From: JARRQJ01 sp963810615
Lineage (GTDB): Bacteria; Pseudomonadota; Gammaproteobacteria; DRLM01
DNA length: 64,000 nt
Reading direction: 5' to 3'
Assembly (NCBI GenBank): GCA_963810615.1
Contig: CAWEOA010000007.1
Span: 310,001-374,000 of the forward strand
The position numbers and the translations under genes are program-made. How positions within the stretch are numbered: position 1 is the stretch's first letter; each line of letters starts with the position of its first letter. Below the pieces are notes generated by a model. That model made no database searches, was not told the DNA's origin, and saw only the letters and a list, made by a program, of their open reading frames with translations. This document shows positions 8,277 to 16,975 of the stretch, in pieces.

Positions 8277-9359
8277 ATGTCGCGTATATATAACTTCAGT
8301 GCCGGACCGGCCATGCTGCCGGAGGAAGTCTTGCAACAAGCCCGCGAGGAAATGCTGGAGTGGCAGGGTTGCGGAATGGCGGTGATGGAGATGAGCCACC
8401 GCGGCAAGGAATTCATGAGCATCGCCGCCCAGGCCGAGGCGGATCTGCGCGAACTGCTGGCGGTGCCCGCCAATTACAAGGTGCTGTTCCTGCAAGGCGG
8501 CGCCAGCAGCCAATTTGCCATGGTGCCCTTGAATCTGTTGCAGGGTAAATCCGGTGCGGATTACATCAACACCGGCATGTGGTCCAAAAAGGCCATCGCC
8601 GAGGCTAAGCGTTTCTGCGCTGTGAACGTGGCCGCCAGCAGCGAAGCCACCAAGTACACCACCATCCCGCCGCAGGCGGAGTGGCAGCTCAAGACCGATG
8701 CCGCCTATGTGCATTACACCCCCAACGAGACCATCGGCGGTGTGGAATTCAATTGGGTGCCGGAAACCGGCGAGATACCGCTGGTGGCGGACATGTCGTC
8801 GACCTTGCTGTCGCGCCCCATCGATGTGAGCAAATTCGGCGTGATCTACGCCGGCGCGCAAAAGAACATCGGTCCGGCCGGTTTGACGGTGGTGATCGTG
8901 CGTGAAGATCTGCTGGGCAAGGCGCAAGACAACACGCCCGCCATGTTCGATTACAAGACTCACGCCGACGCCGATTCCATGTACAACACGCCGCCCACCT
9001 ATGCATGGTATCTGGCCGGACTGGTGTTTCAGTTATTGAAGCGCAAGGGCGGCTTGCAGGCCATGGCGGAAATCAACAAGCGCAAGGCGGAAAAGTTGTA
9101 TGCCGCCATCGACGACTCGGGTTTCTACCGCAACCCGGTGGAGAAGCACAGCCGCTCGTGGATGAACGTGCCGTTCACCATCGCCGATACCAACCTGGAA
9201 AAACCCTTCCTGGCCGAAGCGGCTCAGGCCGGACTCAAGACCTTGGAAGGCCATCGTTCGGTGGGCGGCATGCGCGCCAGCATCTATAACGCCATGCCCG
9301 AGGCCGGCGTGGATGCGCTGGTGGCGTTCATGAAGGACTTCGCGCAACGGAACGGTTAA
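8277..9359 (+). CDS. serC: Phosphoserine aminotransferase SerC
   Basis: PLP-dependent class V aminotransferase of 360 residues that converts 3-phosphohydroxypyruvate to phosphoserine and also serves pyridoxine synthesis. Visible are the N-terminal YNFSAGPAMLP, FLQGGASSQF (phosphate binding), DMSSTLLSRPID and the PLP lysine in YAGAQKNIGPAG (K196). ATG at 8277 follows GAGAGAGGA at a 6-base gap; TTG at 8271 is in frame but less likely. It lies between gyrA and pheA as in P. aeruginosa, but serA follows directly here. Confidence 0.96.
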   Translation: MSRIYNFSAGPAMLPEEVLQQAREEMLEWQGCGMAVMEMSHRGKEFMSIAAQAEADLRELLAVPANYKVLFLQGGASSQFAMVPLNLLQGKSGADYINTGMWSKKAIAEAKRFCAVNVAASSEATKYTTIPPQAEWQLKTDAAYVHYTPNETIGGVEFNWVPETGEIPLVADMSSTLLSRPIDVSKFGVIYAGAQKNIGPAGLTVVIVREDLLGKAQDNTPAMFDYKTHADADSMYNTPPTYAWYLAGLVFQLLKRKGGLQAMAEINKRKAEKLYAAIDDSGFYRNPVEKHSRSWMNVPFTIADTNLEKPFLAEAAQAGLKTLEGHRSVGGMRASIYNAMPEAGVDALVAFMKDFAQRNG

Positions 9360-9361
9360 TG

Positions 9362-9417
9362 AAATAGCTTTCAGCGATCGGCTTTGAGCTGATGGCTAAA
9401 TGCTGAGGGCTGACAGC
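9362..9417 (+). repeat. Decayed heptamer array upstream of serA
   Basis: Fifty-six bases divide without gaps into eight 7-mers that all end in GC: AAATAGC, TTTCAGC, GATCGGC, TTTGAGC, TGATGGC, TAAATGC, TGAGGGC, TGACAGC. They resemble diverged TGATAGC units. The array fills the serC-serA gap and ends four bases before the serA Shine-Dalgarno region, matching the placement of the perfect array before serC. Confidence 0.7.
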
Positions 9418-9432
9418 TTCAACGAGGACAAT

Positions 9433-10596
9433 ATGTACAAGATACTCACACTCAATAATATCAGCCCAAAAGGCCTGGACCGTTTGCCCCGCGATCAATA
9501 CGAGATTGCCTCTGAGATCCAGCACCCCGACGCAATCCTGCTGCGGTCCTTCAAAATGCACGGCATGGAGATTCCCGCCAGTCTCAAGGCGGTGGGCCGC
9601 GCCGGCGCAGGTGTCAACAACATCCCCGTGCCGGAAATGAGCAAGCGCGGCATCGTGGTGTTCAACGCCCCCGGCGCCAATGCCAACGCGGTCAAGGAAC
9701 TGGTGGTGGCAGGAATGCTGTTGGCGGCGCGCAATATCTGTCAGGGCTGGGACTACGCGCGCAACCTGGAAGGCGACGATGCCGCGTTGAGCAAACAGGT
9801 CGAGGCGGGCAAGAAAGACTTCGTGGGTTTCGAATTGCCGGGCCGTACCCTGGGCGTGATAGGCCTCGGCGCCATCGGCGTGATGGTGGCCAACACCGCG
9901 GCCAAGCTGGGCATGAAGGTGATCGGCTACGATCCGCAGATCACGGTGCAAAGCGCTTGGCGTTTATCCTCCGATGTGCAAAAGGCTGTCAGTCTCGACG
10001 ACCTGCTGGCGCAATCCGATATGGTGAGCTTTCATGTGCCCCTGGTGGATGCGACGCGCCACATGATCAATCGCGAGCGTTTGAGTTTCATGAAAAAGGG
10101 CGTGACCCTCCTCAACTTCTCGCGCGATGCCATCGTCGACGAGCAGGCGGTAGTGGAAGGACTCAACAGCGGCAAGGTGCATGCCTACGTGTGCGATTTC
10201 CCCAGCAATCTGCTGAAGGGCCAGCCGCGGGTAATCGCGCTGCCGCATCTCGGCGCGTCCACCGGCGAGGCAGAGGATAACTGTGCGGTGATGGTGGCCG
10301 AGCAGGTACGGGATTTCCTGGAAAACGGCAATATCAGCAATTCGGTAAATTTCCCCGAGGTGATGATGTCGCGTACCGATGGACATCGCGTCGCCATTTC
10401 CAACGCCAACGTGCCCAATATGGTGGGACAGATTTCCACCGCCATGGCGGACGCGAAATTGAACATTATCGATATGCTCAATAAATCCCGCGGTGATCTG
10501 GCCTATACGCTGATCGATGTGGATCAGACCCTGCCGGAAGCCGTGCTGAATAAGATTCGCGGTATCGCGGGAGTATTGGCGGTGCGGGTGTTGTAA
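9433..10596 (+). CDS. serA: D-3-phosphoglycerate dehydrogenase SerA
   Basis: NAD-dependent D-isomer-specific dehydrogenase of 387 residues, the first step of serine synthesis. The Rossmann loop is GVIGLGAIG (G144, G146, G149), the substrate arginine is in NFSRDAIVDEQ (R231) and the catalytic histidine is in PHLGAST (H272). A C-terminal ACT domain begins near residue 320 (RVAISNANVPNMVGQISTAM) and is the usual serine sensor. Where E. coli SerA has its catalytic glutamate (FPTEP), this protein reads DFPSNLLKG, with no Glu by eye alignment. ATG at 9433 follows AACGAGGAC. It forms a serine-synthesis pair with serC. Confidence 0.94.
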   Translation: MYKILTLNNISPKGLDRLPRDQYEIASEIQHPDAILLRSFKMHGMEIPASLKAVGRAGAGVNNIPVPEMSKRGIVVFNAPGANANAVKELVVAGMLLAARNICQGWDYARNLEGDDAALSKQVEAGKKDFVGFELPGRTLGVIGLGAIGVMVANTAAKLGMKVIGYDPQITVQSAWRLSSDVQKAVSLDDLLAQSDMVSFHVPLVDATRHMINRERLSFMKKGVTLLNFSRDAIVDEQAVVEGLNSGKVHAYVCDFPSNLLKGQPRVIALPHLGASTGEAEDNCAVMVAEQVRDFLENGNISNSVNFPEVMMSRTDGHRVAISNANVPNMVGQISTAMADAKLNIIDMLNKSRGDLAYTLIDVDQTLPEAVLNKIRGIAGVLAVRVL

Positions 10597-10604
10597 ATCT
10601 ATGA

Positions 10605-10692
10605 TGTCATTCCGGCGTATGCCGGAATCCAGTAACGCACAATATCAAAGGCGCTGGATTCCGGATCTCCGCTGGGCTACGTCCGGAATGAC
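10605..10692. repeat. Family A palindromic repeat
   Basis: GTCATTCCGGCGTATGCCGG at the left and GTCCGGAATGAC at the right, with CTGGATTCCGGATCTCCG inside. It occupies the serA-pheA gap. Confidence 0.9.
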
Positions 10693-10725
10693 GGACTGTT
10701 TAAGACGTTACTCAGAGTTTGACTG

Positions 10726-11805
10726 ATGAGCGAAGACAAACTAAAAGCGGTGCGCGATCGTATCGATACTCTGGATGAACAGATCCAGGCCTTGATCAAC
10801 GAGCGTGCGGCCTGCGCCCAGGCGGTCGCCGCATTGAAGAACGGCGGTGATGCCGCGTCCTTTTACCGTCCGGAGCGCGAGGCCAAGATTCTGCGTAAGA
10901 TTCTGGCGCGCAATACCGGCCCGTTGAGCGGCGAAGAGATGGCGCGTTTGTTTCGCGAGATCATGTCCGCGTGTCTGGCGCTGGAACAGCCGCTGTGCAT
11001 CGCTTATCTGGGACCCGAAGGTACCTTTACCCAGGCCGCGGCTCTGAAACACTTCGGCCATTCGGTGAGCACCTACTCCCACCTCACTATCGATGAAGTC
11101 TTCCGCGAAGTGGAGGCGGGTGCCTGCCACTATGGCGTGGTGCCCGTGGAAAATTCCACGGAAGGGGTGGTCACCCATACCCTGGATATGTTCCTCAACT
11201 CGCCGCTCAAGATCACCGGCGAGGTGCAGTTGCGCGTACACCACAATCTGCTCAGCACCCTCGACGCGTCGGACGCAGTGCGCCGCATCTATTCGCATCA
11301 GCAATCCCTGGCGCAGTGCCGCGGCTGGCTGGACGAGCATCTGGACGGCGTGGAGCGCATCGCCGTGAGCAGCAACGCTGAAGCGGCGCGGCTGGCGGCG
11401 CAGGATAAAGAGGCCGCGGCCATAGCCAGCCTGGAAGCCGCGAACATCTACGGTCTGCAGGTGCTGGTGGCCAATATCGAAGACGAACCGGATAACACCA
11501 CGCGCTTTTTGGTGATCGGTCGTGACCCGGTTCCGTCCAGCGGCAAGGATAAGACTTCGTTGTTGCTCTCGGCCTCCAACAAGCCGGGGGCCTTGCACAG
11601 CCTGTTGTCGCCGCTTGCCCAATGCGGCATTTCCATGACGCGCATCGAATCCCGGCCGTCGCGGCGCCGGGTATGGGAATACGTGTTTTTTGTCGATATA
11701 GAAGGGCATGCGGAGGACTCGCAAGTGGCACAGGCCTTGGACGAATTGCGCTCCGAGGCCGCCATGCTCAAGGTATTGGGCTCTTATCCCCGGGCGATTT
11801 TATAA
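10726..11805 (+). CDS. pheA: Bifunctional chorismate mutase / prephenate dehydratase (P-protein)
   Basis: Protein of 359 residues that makes phenylpyruvate from chorismate. Residues 1 to about 85 are an AroQ chorismate mutase (VRDRIDTLDEQIQALINERA, YRPEREAKIL). The prephenate dehydratase domain starts at YLGPEGTFTQAAALKHFG and carries the TTRFLVIG motif with the catalytic Thr-Arg. The C-terminal ACT domain has GALHSLLSPL and ESRPSRR, the phenylalanine-binding motifs, so feedback inhibition by Phe is expected. The order serC-serA-pheA-aroF-tyrA-aroA groups serine and aromatic synthesis on one strand, though gaps filled with repeats separate the genes. Confidence 0.96.
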   Translation: MSEDKLKAVRDRIDTLDEQIQALINERAACAQAVAALKNGGDAASFYRPEREAKILRKILARNTGPLSGEEMARLFREIMSACLALEQPLCIAYLGPEGTFTQAAALKHFGHSVSTYSHLTIDEVFREVEAGACHYGVVPVENSTEGVVTHTLDMFLNSPLKITGEVQLRVHHNLLSTLDASDAVRRIYSHQQSLAQCRGWLDEHLDGVERIAVSSNAEAARLAAQDKEAAAIASLEAANIYGLQVLVANIEDEPDNTTRFLVIGRDPVPSSGKDKTSLLLSASNKPGALHSLLSPLAQCGISMTRIESRPSRRRVWEYVFFVDIEGHAEDSQVAQALDELRSEAAMLKVLGSYPRAIL

Positions 11806-11837
11806 GGGTTCTGATTAGGCTGCTATTTCGGTAGAGT

Positions 11838-11925
11838 GTCATATCGAACGTCAGCGATGAAATCTAGTTTCGGCGATATAATCCCGCTTAGACATCAGAA
11901 GATTTCTACTGACGTTCGAAATGAC
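11838..11925. repeat. Family B palindromic repeat
   Basis: GTCATATCGAACGTCAGCGA at the left pairs imperfectly with CTGACGTTCGAAATGAC at the right. It lies between pheA and the DAHP synthase gene. Confidence 0.85.
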
Positions 11926-12048
11926 ACAGCAGGGTAAAGGCGAAATGATATTGCGTGCGTGAGTTGGTATGACAACCAGAATTTATCTGAATTATAAACA
12001 TTGGTGGCCGGTGCCGTTTGGGCCAGTCGCCCTGCAAGGTAAGCAACT

Positions 12049-13065
12049 ATGATCATCATCATGAATGCAGGCTCCACCGACCAACAGATCGAGGCGGTGG
12101 AGAACAAACTTAAAGGCATGGGCATGGGCGCCCATGTGTCGCGCGGCATAGAGCGCACCGTCGTTGGCGCCATTGGTGACGAGGCAAAGCTCGACGAGCA
12201 CGCCCTCGAGATCCTACCGGGCGTGGAAAATGTCATACGGGTAATGAAGCCCTACAAGATCGTATCGCGCATCTCTCATCCGGAAGACAGCGTTGTCGAC
12301 ATCAAGGGCGTCAAGCTGGGCGGCAATCAAATCCAGATCATCGCCGGACCGTGCTCCGTGGAGACACAACCGCAGATGGACGCGGCGGCGGCGGCAGTGG
12401 CGGCGGCGGGCTGCCGCCTGATGCGTGGCGGTGCTTTCAAGCCCCGCACCAGTCCCTATAGCTTTCAAGGCGTGGGCGTAGAAGGTCTGGATATGTTCCG
12501 CAAGGCGGCGGAAAAGTACCATCTGCCCATCGTCACCGAATTGATGGACGTGCGCATGCTCGACACCTTCCTCGAGCACGATGTGGATGTCATCCAGATC
12601 GGCACCCGTAATATGCAGAACTTCGACCTGCTCAAGGAAGTCGGTCGTGTCCAGAAACCGGTGATACTCAAGCGCGGCATGTCGGCCACCATATCCGAAT
12701 GGCTGATGGCCGCGGAATACATCGCGGCCGGCGGCAATCACAACATCATCTTCTGCGAGCGCGGCATACGCACTTTCGAGACCTATTACCGCAATGTAAT
12801 GGACGTTACCGCCATCCCGGTACTTAAGCGCGAGACGCATATGCCGGTGATCGTCGACCCCAGCCACGCCGGCGGCAAGGCGTGGATGGTGCCTGCCCTG
12901 GCGCGGGCCGCGGTGGCGGCCGGTGCGGACGGGCTGTTGATCGAAGTACACCCTTGTCCATCGGATGCGTGGTGCGACGCCGATCAGGCGCTCAATCCCG
13001 GTGAGATCGACAAATTGATGGGCGAGCTGCGCCAAATCGCCGCGGCCATCGGGCGGGAGCTTTGA
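12049..13065 (+). CDS. aroF: 3-deoxy-7-phosphoheptulonate synthase, type I-beta
   Basis: DAHP synthase of 338 residues that condenses PEP and erythrose-4-phosphate, the first shikimate step. An N-terminal ferredoxin-like regulatory domain (about residues 1-75) precedes the barrel, the layout of the Thermotoga/Bacillus-like I-beta group rather than E. coli AroG. Barrel motifs are IAGPCSVE, MRGGAFKPRTSPYSFQG, ILKRGMSATISEW, ERGIRTFE and VDPSHAGGK. The N-terminal domain would be the site of feedback control by an aromatic amino acid (inference). It lies between pheA and tyrA, which fits a role in Phe/Tyr supply. Confidence 0.93.
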   Translation: MIIIMNAGSTDQQIEAVENKLKGMGMGAHVSRGIERTVVGAIGDEAKLDEHALEILPGVENVIRVMKPYKIVSRISHPEDSVVDIKGVKLGGNQIQIIAGPCSVETQPQMDAAAAAVAAAGCRLMRGGAFKPRTSPYSFQGVGVEGLDMFRKAAEKYHLPIVTELMDVRMLDTFLEHDVDVIQIGTRNMQNFDLLKEVGRVQKPVILKRGMSATISEWLMAAEYIAAGGNHNIIFCERGIRTFETYYRNVMDVTAIPVLKRETHMPVIVDPSHAGGKAWMVPALARAAVAAGADGLLIEVHPCPSDAWCDADQALNPGEIDKLMGELRQIAAAIGREL

Positions 13066-13094
13066 TTCCAAGGGTAGGTCTGAATACTTATGTC

Positions 13095-13181
13095 GTCATT
13101 CCGGCAAACGCCGGAATCCAGTAACCTGCTAAGTTAAAAGCACTGGATTCCGGATCTCCGCTGTGCTGCGTCCGGAGTGAC
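13095..13181. repeat. Family A palindromic repeat
   Basis: GTCATTCCGGCAAACGCCGG at the left and GTCCGGAGTGAC at the right. It is the first of three repeats that fill the 435-base gap before tyrA. Confidence 0.85.
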
Positions 13182-13227
13182 GAATTATTCGACTGTTCTC
13201 TAAAGAAAGACTGACTAATTCCGCCTT

Positions 13228-13311
13228 ATCATTTCGAATGCAGCGAGTAATCTTGTAGTTGTAGTATTGAATGAGCGCTGAAATAAGATTTCTCGGTGCG
13301 CTCGAAATGAC
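13228..13311. repeat. Family B palindromic repeat
   Basis: ATCATTTCGAATGCAGCGAG at the left and CTCGGTGCGCTCGAAATGAC at the right, slightly degenerate. It sits between a family A copy and a family C pair. Confidence 0.85.
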
Positions 13312-13360
13312 ACGGTAGTGATGCGCTCCGTATGATTTGGAGATGGCGCATGAGAAGAAC

Positions 13361-13490
13361 GTCCCTTCTCCCTTAGGGATTTATGCCCTTTAGGGTAGAA
13401 GGACAGGATGAGGGGGAGTATTAATCCATTTGGATGCCCTCACCCCAACCCTCTACCCTAAAGGGCATAAATCCCGTGGGGAGAGGGAGT
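13361..13490. repeat. Family C inverted pair upstream of tyrA
   Basis: Two copies face each other. The left one reads CTTAGGGATTTATGCCCTTT and the right one ACCCTAAAGGGCATAAATCC. The right copy runs into the tyrA leader and ends with GGGAGAGGGAG about ten bases before the start. The open frame of tyrA continues back through this copy, which would add a false N-terminus. Confidence 0.9.
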
Positions 13491-13501
13491 ATGGAGCGGC
13501 A

Positions 13502-14359
13502 ATGATCAAACGTTTGTGCATCATCGGTGTGGGACTGATCGGCGGTTCGCTGGCGCGGGCGCTGAAGCATGCCGCTTATTGCTCCGAGGTGGTGGGTTGC
13601 GGTCGTGATCAAGTGCAACTGCAGCGCGCCGTGGAACTCGGCGTCATCGATCGTTATGAACAGGATCCGGCGCGTGCGGTGGCGGATGCGGATGTAATCG
13701 TACTCGCCGTACCCCTGGGCGCCATGGAGAGTGTGATGCACGCCATCGCCGGCCACGTGAAACAGGACGCGGTCATTACCGATGTGGGCAGCGCCAAGAG
13801 CAGTGTGACGGCGGCGGCACAAGCCGCCTTCGGTACCGTGCCCGGGCGTTTCGTTCCGGGTCATCCTATCGCCGGCACCGAGAAGAGCGGGGTGGAGGCC
13901 TCCTTCGCGGAGTTGTATCGTGAGCGCCTCGTGATCCTCACGCCTCTGGCGCAGACGGACGCCGATGCCGTCGCGCTAGTGGGCGAGATGTGGCGGCAAG
14001 CCGGCGCCGAGGTGGTGGAGATGAGCATCGAACATCACGATGAGGTGCTGGCGGCCACCAGTCATTTACCCCACATGCTGGCCTTCGCGCTCGTGGATAC
14101 CCTGGCGCGCATGCACGAACAGGCCGAGATCTTTCGCTATGCCGCCGGCGGCTTTCGCGATTTCACGCGCATCGCCTCCAGCGACCCGGTGATGTGGCGC
14201 GATATCTGCCTCGCCAATCGCGACGCCATTGCGGCCATGATCGACCGTTTCCAGGGTGACCTCGTGGGATTGCGCGAAGCCATCGTGCAGGGCGACGGCA
14301 AACGCATCGAAGCGATTTTTACGCGCGCCAAAGCGGCGCGTGATCGGTATTGTGAATAG
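13502..14359 (+). CDS. tyrA: Prephenate dehydrogenase TyrA
   Basis: NAD-dependent prephenate dehydrogenase of 285 residues for tyrosine synthesis. IIGVGLIGGSLARAL is the nucleotide-binding loop; PGHPIAGTEKSGVEA carries the conserved catalytic histidine region; LPHMLAFAL and the GGFRDFTRIASSDP helix are also typical. ATG at 13502 was chosen because the earlier codons of the frame come from a family C repeat. In P. aeruginosa this domain is fused to AroA in PA3164; here the two are separate genes 273 bases apart with a repeat between them. No ACT domain is present. Confidence 0.94.
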   Translation: MIKRLCIIGVGLIGGSLARALKHAAYCSEVVGCGRDQVQLQRAVELGVIDRYEQDPARAVADADVIVLAVPLGAMESVMHAIAGHVKQDAVITDVGSAKSSVTAAAQAAFGTVPGRFVPGHPIAGTEKSGVEASFAELYRERLVILTPLAQTDADAVALVGEMWRQAGAEVVEMSIEHHDEVLAATSHLPHMLAFALVDTLARMHEQAEIFRYAAGGFRDFTRIASSDPVMWRDICLANRDAIAAMIDRFQGDLVGLREAIVQGDGKRIEAIFTRAKAARDRYCE

Positions 14360-14470
14360 CGGTGGCGTGCCAAGAGGCAGCGATGCAAGAAAAGACTGAA
14401 TGACAGCCATCGTTGGAAGAACGAAGCAAGGTGGTATGTTCGTTGAGTTTGCGTGTTTAATGAATTTAAA

Positions 14471-14537
14471 CTCCCTCACCCCAACCCTCTCCCTCAGGGA
14501 TTTATGCCCTTTAGGGTAGAGGGCTAGGGTGAGGGGA
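14471..14537. repeat. Family C self-complementary repeat
   Basis: CCCTCACCCCAACCCTCTCC on the left is mirrored by AGAGGGCTAGGGTGAGGGG on the right, around GGGATTTATGCCCTTTAGGG. It lies between tyrA and aroA, where P. aeruginosa has a gene fusion. Confidence 0.9.
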
Positions 14538-14632
14538 TAAGTAAAAAATTCATCACTCTTTATTCAAAGGTCAAATGTGAAATTCCAAGTGAAAAACTTA
14601 GCCTGCGCCCCGTGCACAATGAAAGATGAACG

Positions 14633-15952
14633 ATGTCTGCACCACATAACATAGTATTTAAAGCCTCTCCCGGCGGTCAGCTGCGCGGCAGCATCCGCGT
14701 GGCGGGGGACAAGTCTATCTCCCACCGCGCCATCATGATCGGCGCCTTGGCCGAAGGTATCACCAAAGTCAGCGGTTTTCTCGAAGGTGAGGATTGCCTC
14801 GCAACATTGGCCGCCTTCCGCGCCATGGGCGTGCGCATCTATGGACCGGAGCAGGGGCAGGTCACGATTTACGGTGTTGGCCTGCACGGCCTGCAGGCAC
14901 CGGCCGCTCCGCTCTATCTGGGAAACTCAGGTACTTCCATGCGGCTGTTGGCGGGCTTGATGGCCGGTCAGGCCTTCGATGTGGTGATGGCCGGCGATGC
15001 CTCGCTTACCCGTCGTCCCATGAAGCGGGTAACCGTACCCTTGGGCCAGATGGGTGCCCGTATCGAGGCCAGCACCACCGGCACGCCGCCGCTCAAGATC
15101 AGTGGCGGTCAAGCGTTGCGCGGCATCGACTATGCCATGCCGGTGGCCAGCGCCCAGGTGAAATCATCCCTGTTATTGGCCGGCCTGTATGCCGGCGGCA
15201 CCACCTGCGTGACGGAACCGGCGCCCACCCGCGATCACACCGAGCGCATGTTGAGCGGCTTCGGTTATACCATCGAGCGCGAAGGCAATCGTGTGTGCCT
15301 GGAAGGCGGCGGCCGCTTGCATGCCGCGACTATCGATGTGCCGGCGGATATTTCTTCGGCGGCCTTCTTCATGGTGGGGGCCAGCATCGCCCCCGGTTCG
15401 GATCTCATGCTGCAGCATGTGGGGATCAATCCGACCCGTATCGGGGTCATCAACATCCTGCGGGAGATGGGGGCCGATATCGAACTGCTGAATTCCCGCG
15501 AAGTGGGCGGCGAGCCGGTAGCGGACATCCGGGTACGCTCGGCACCCTTGCGCGGCATCCGCATCCCCGAAGATCAGGTGCCGCTGGCCATCGACGAATT
15601 TCCCGCTTTATTTATAGCCGCCGCCTGTGCCGAGGGGGAGACGGTCCTGACCGGGGCGGAGGAGCTCAGGGTCAAGGAGAGTGACCGTATTCAGGTGATG
15701 GCCGACGGCCTGACCACATTGGGAATCGTTGCCAATCCGACGCCCGACGGTATTATCATACGGGGTGGGCAACTCGGCGGCGGCCGTATCGACAGTCACG
15801 GCGACCATCGCATCGCCATGGCCTTTGCCATGGGGGCATTGCGGGCGGATGCTGAGATAATGATCGAGGACTGCGCCAACGTTCGTACCTCCTTTCCCAA
15901 CTTCCTGGAGTTGGCGGGAGAGACGGGATTGGGCGTTTCCGAGCAAGGTTGA
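14633..15952 (+). CDS. aroA: 3-phosphoshikimate 1-carboxyvinyltransferase (EPSP synthase)
   Basis: EPSP synthase of 439 residues, the sixth shikimate step. Visible are GDKSISHRA (K27, phosphate/PEP binding), LGNSGTSMRLLAGL, SLTRRPMKRV, ASAQVKSSLLLAGL, ISSAAFFMVG, EELRVKESDRI and SHGDHRIAMAFAMG. The glycine in GNSGT is kept; the tolerant CP4 enzyme has Ala there, so nothing suggests glyphosate insensitivity. ATG at 14633 gives a normal N-terminus (MSAPHNIVFKAS). It is followed after 281 bases by cmk, as in Pseudomonas. Confidence 0.96.
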   Translation: MSAPHNIVFKASPGGQLRGSIRVAGDKSISHRAIMIGALAEGITKVSGFLEGEDCLATLAAFRAMGVRIYGPEQGQVTIYGVGLHGLQAPAAPLYLGNSGTSMRLLAGLMAGQAFDVVMAGDASLTRRPMKRVTVPLGQMGARIEASTTGTPPLKISGGQALRGIDYAMPVASAQVKSSLLLAGLYAGGTTCVTEPAPTRDHTERMLSGFGYTIEREGNRVCLEGGGRLHAATIDVPADISSAAFFMVGASIAPGSDLMLQHVGINPTRIGVINILREMGADIELLNSREVGGEPVADIRVRSAPLRGIRIPEDQVPLAIDEFPALFIAAACAEGETVLTGAEELRVKESDRIQVMADGLTTLGIVANPTPDGIIIRGGQLGGGRIDSHGDHRIAMAFAMGALRADAEIMIEDCANVRTSFPNFLELAGETGLGVSEQG

Positions 15953-16233
15953 GGGGCATCACTCCGTCCGTTGCGCCGCACGGGACGGGGTGGTTTGGAT
16001 TGATGCCCGGTGAACGGATGTGGCTTGCGTCCGCCCGGCGGGGAGTGCTTCCCCCAAGGGGACGGGTGGCATTAAACCCGAACTGTGCGCCCCGACCAGA
16101 TAGGCAGCCGGTCGCTAGGGTAGTATTGCTTTTCCAGGGATGGTCGGCGGTACTGTCAGAGTTGCCTGGCAGTAATAAATATTAAATAACAATCAGCTAT
16201 GCTTTTGTTTTAATAAATCAGGATAAGGTAGCG

Positions 16234-16941
16234 ATGGACCGTGAACACCCTACAAACAGCGTCCCCGTCATCACCATCGACGGACCCAGCGGCTCGGGCA
16301 AAGGCACTATCAGTCGCCTGGTGGCGGCCCAGCTCGGATGGCATTTTCTCGATAGCGGCGCCTTATACCGGCTGGTTGCCCTGGCGGCCCTGCATCACGC
16401 CGTATCCCTGGCCGACGAGGTGAGCCTCAAGACCCTGGCCGCCCACCTGGACGTGCAGTTCGTGGCCGGGGACGGGGGTATAGAGAGCCGCATGCTGCTG
16501 GAGGGCGAAGATGTGACCGATGCCATCCGCACCGAGGAATGCGGCAAGGCGGCGTCGGTGGTGGCGGCCCTGCCCTCGGTACGCCAGGCCCTGTTGCAAC
16601 GGCAGCGGGCCTTTCGCGAGCCCCCCGGGCTGGTAGCCGACGGCCGGGACATGGGTACGGTGATTTTCCCCGATGCGCAGCTCAAGGTGTTCCTGACCGC
16701 CAGCCGCGAGGAAAGGGCCCAGCGGCGCCATAAGCAGTTGAACGCAAAAGGGGTAAGTGTTAATCTACAGCACATTTTAGGTGAACTTGCCGAACGCGAC
16801 GCCCGCGACAGCGGACGGAGCGTTTCCCCTTTGCGGCCGGCAGCGGATGCGATCACCATCGATACCACAGCGACAAGCATCAACGACGTTGTGGCGGAAG
16901 TGATGACTGCATGGCGGTCAGACGCAGCGGAAACGAGTTGA
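16234..16941 (+). CDS. cmk: Cytidylate kinase
   Basis: CMP/dCMP kinase of 235 residues. The P-loop is GPSGSGKGT (residues 17-25), followed by LDSGALYRLVALAA, the CMP-binding RTEECGKAAS and VADGRDMGTVIFPDA, and the lid region TASREERAQRRHKQL. Length is close to E. coli Cmk (227). ATG 16234 follows GGATAAGG. The upstream 281 bases hold no gene; only an AT-rich stretch near 16170-16215 suggests a promoter. cmk-rpsA-ihfB is a conserved order in gammaproteobacteria. Confidence 0.96.
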   Translation: MDREHPTNSVPVITIDGPSGSGKGTISRLVAAQLGWHFLDSGALYRLVALAALHHAVSLADEVSLKTLAAHLDVQFVAGDGGIESRMLLEGEDVTDAIRTEECGKAASVVAALPSVRQALLQRQRAFREPPGLVADGRDMGTVIFPDAQLKVFLTASREERAQRRHKQLNAKGVSVNLQHILGELAERDARDSGRSVSPLRPAADAITIDTTATSINDVVAEVMTAWRSDAAETS

Positions 16942-16968
16942 ATCTGAAACTAAACTGTACTTTATATA
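16938..16968 (+). promoter_or_regulatory. Candidate rpsA promoter
   Basis: TTGAAT at 16938-16943, then TTTATA at 16961 (17-base spacer) or TATATA at 16963 (19-base spacer). The -35 overlaps the last codons of cmk. Transcription from here would give a leader of about 100 bases. Confidence 0.45.
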
Positions 16969-16975
16969 GGGGTCT

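Noticed and set aside
8130..8963. Antisense frame with a repeated YQLSAIS peptide
   Set aside because: The peptide is just the TGATAGC array translated backwards, and the rest lies antisense to serC.
10741..11724. Long antisense open frame of 327 codons across pheA
   Set aside because: It mirrors a GC-rich coding gene with strong motifs on the other strand; the translation has no recognisable domain. The same holds for long antisense frames over gyrA, mtaD, manC and the export gene.
13430..13501. N-terminal extension of TyrA
   Set aside because: The extra 24 codons are a translated family C repeat.
15983..16003. GGGGTGGTTTGGATT shared with 42174
   Set aside because: A single 15-base match with no flanking similarity; chance or a worn repeat cannot be separated.
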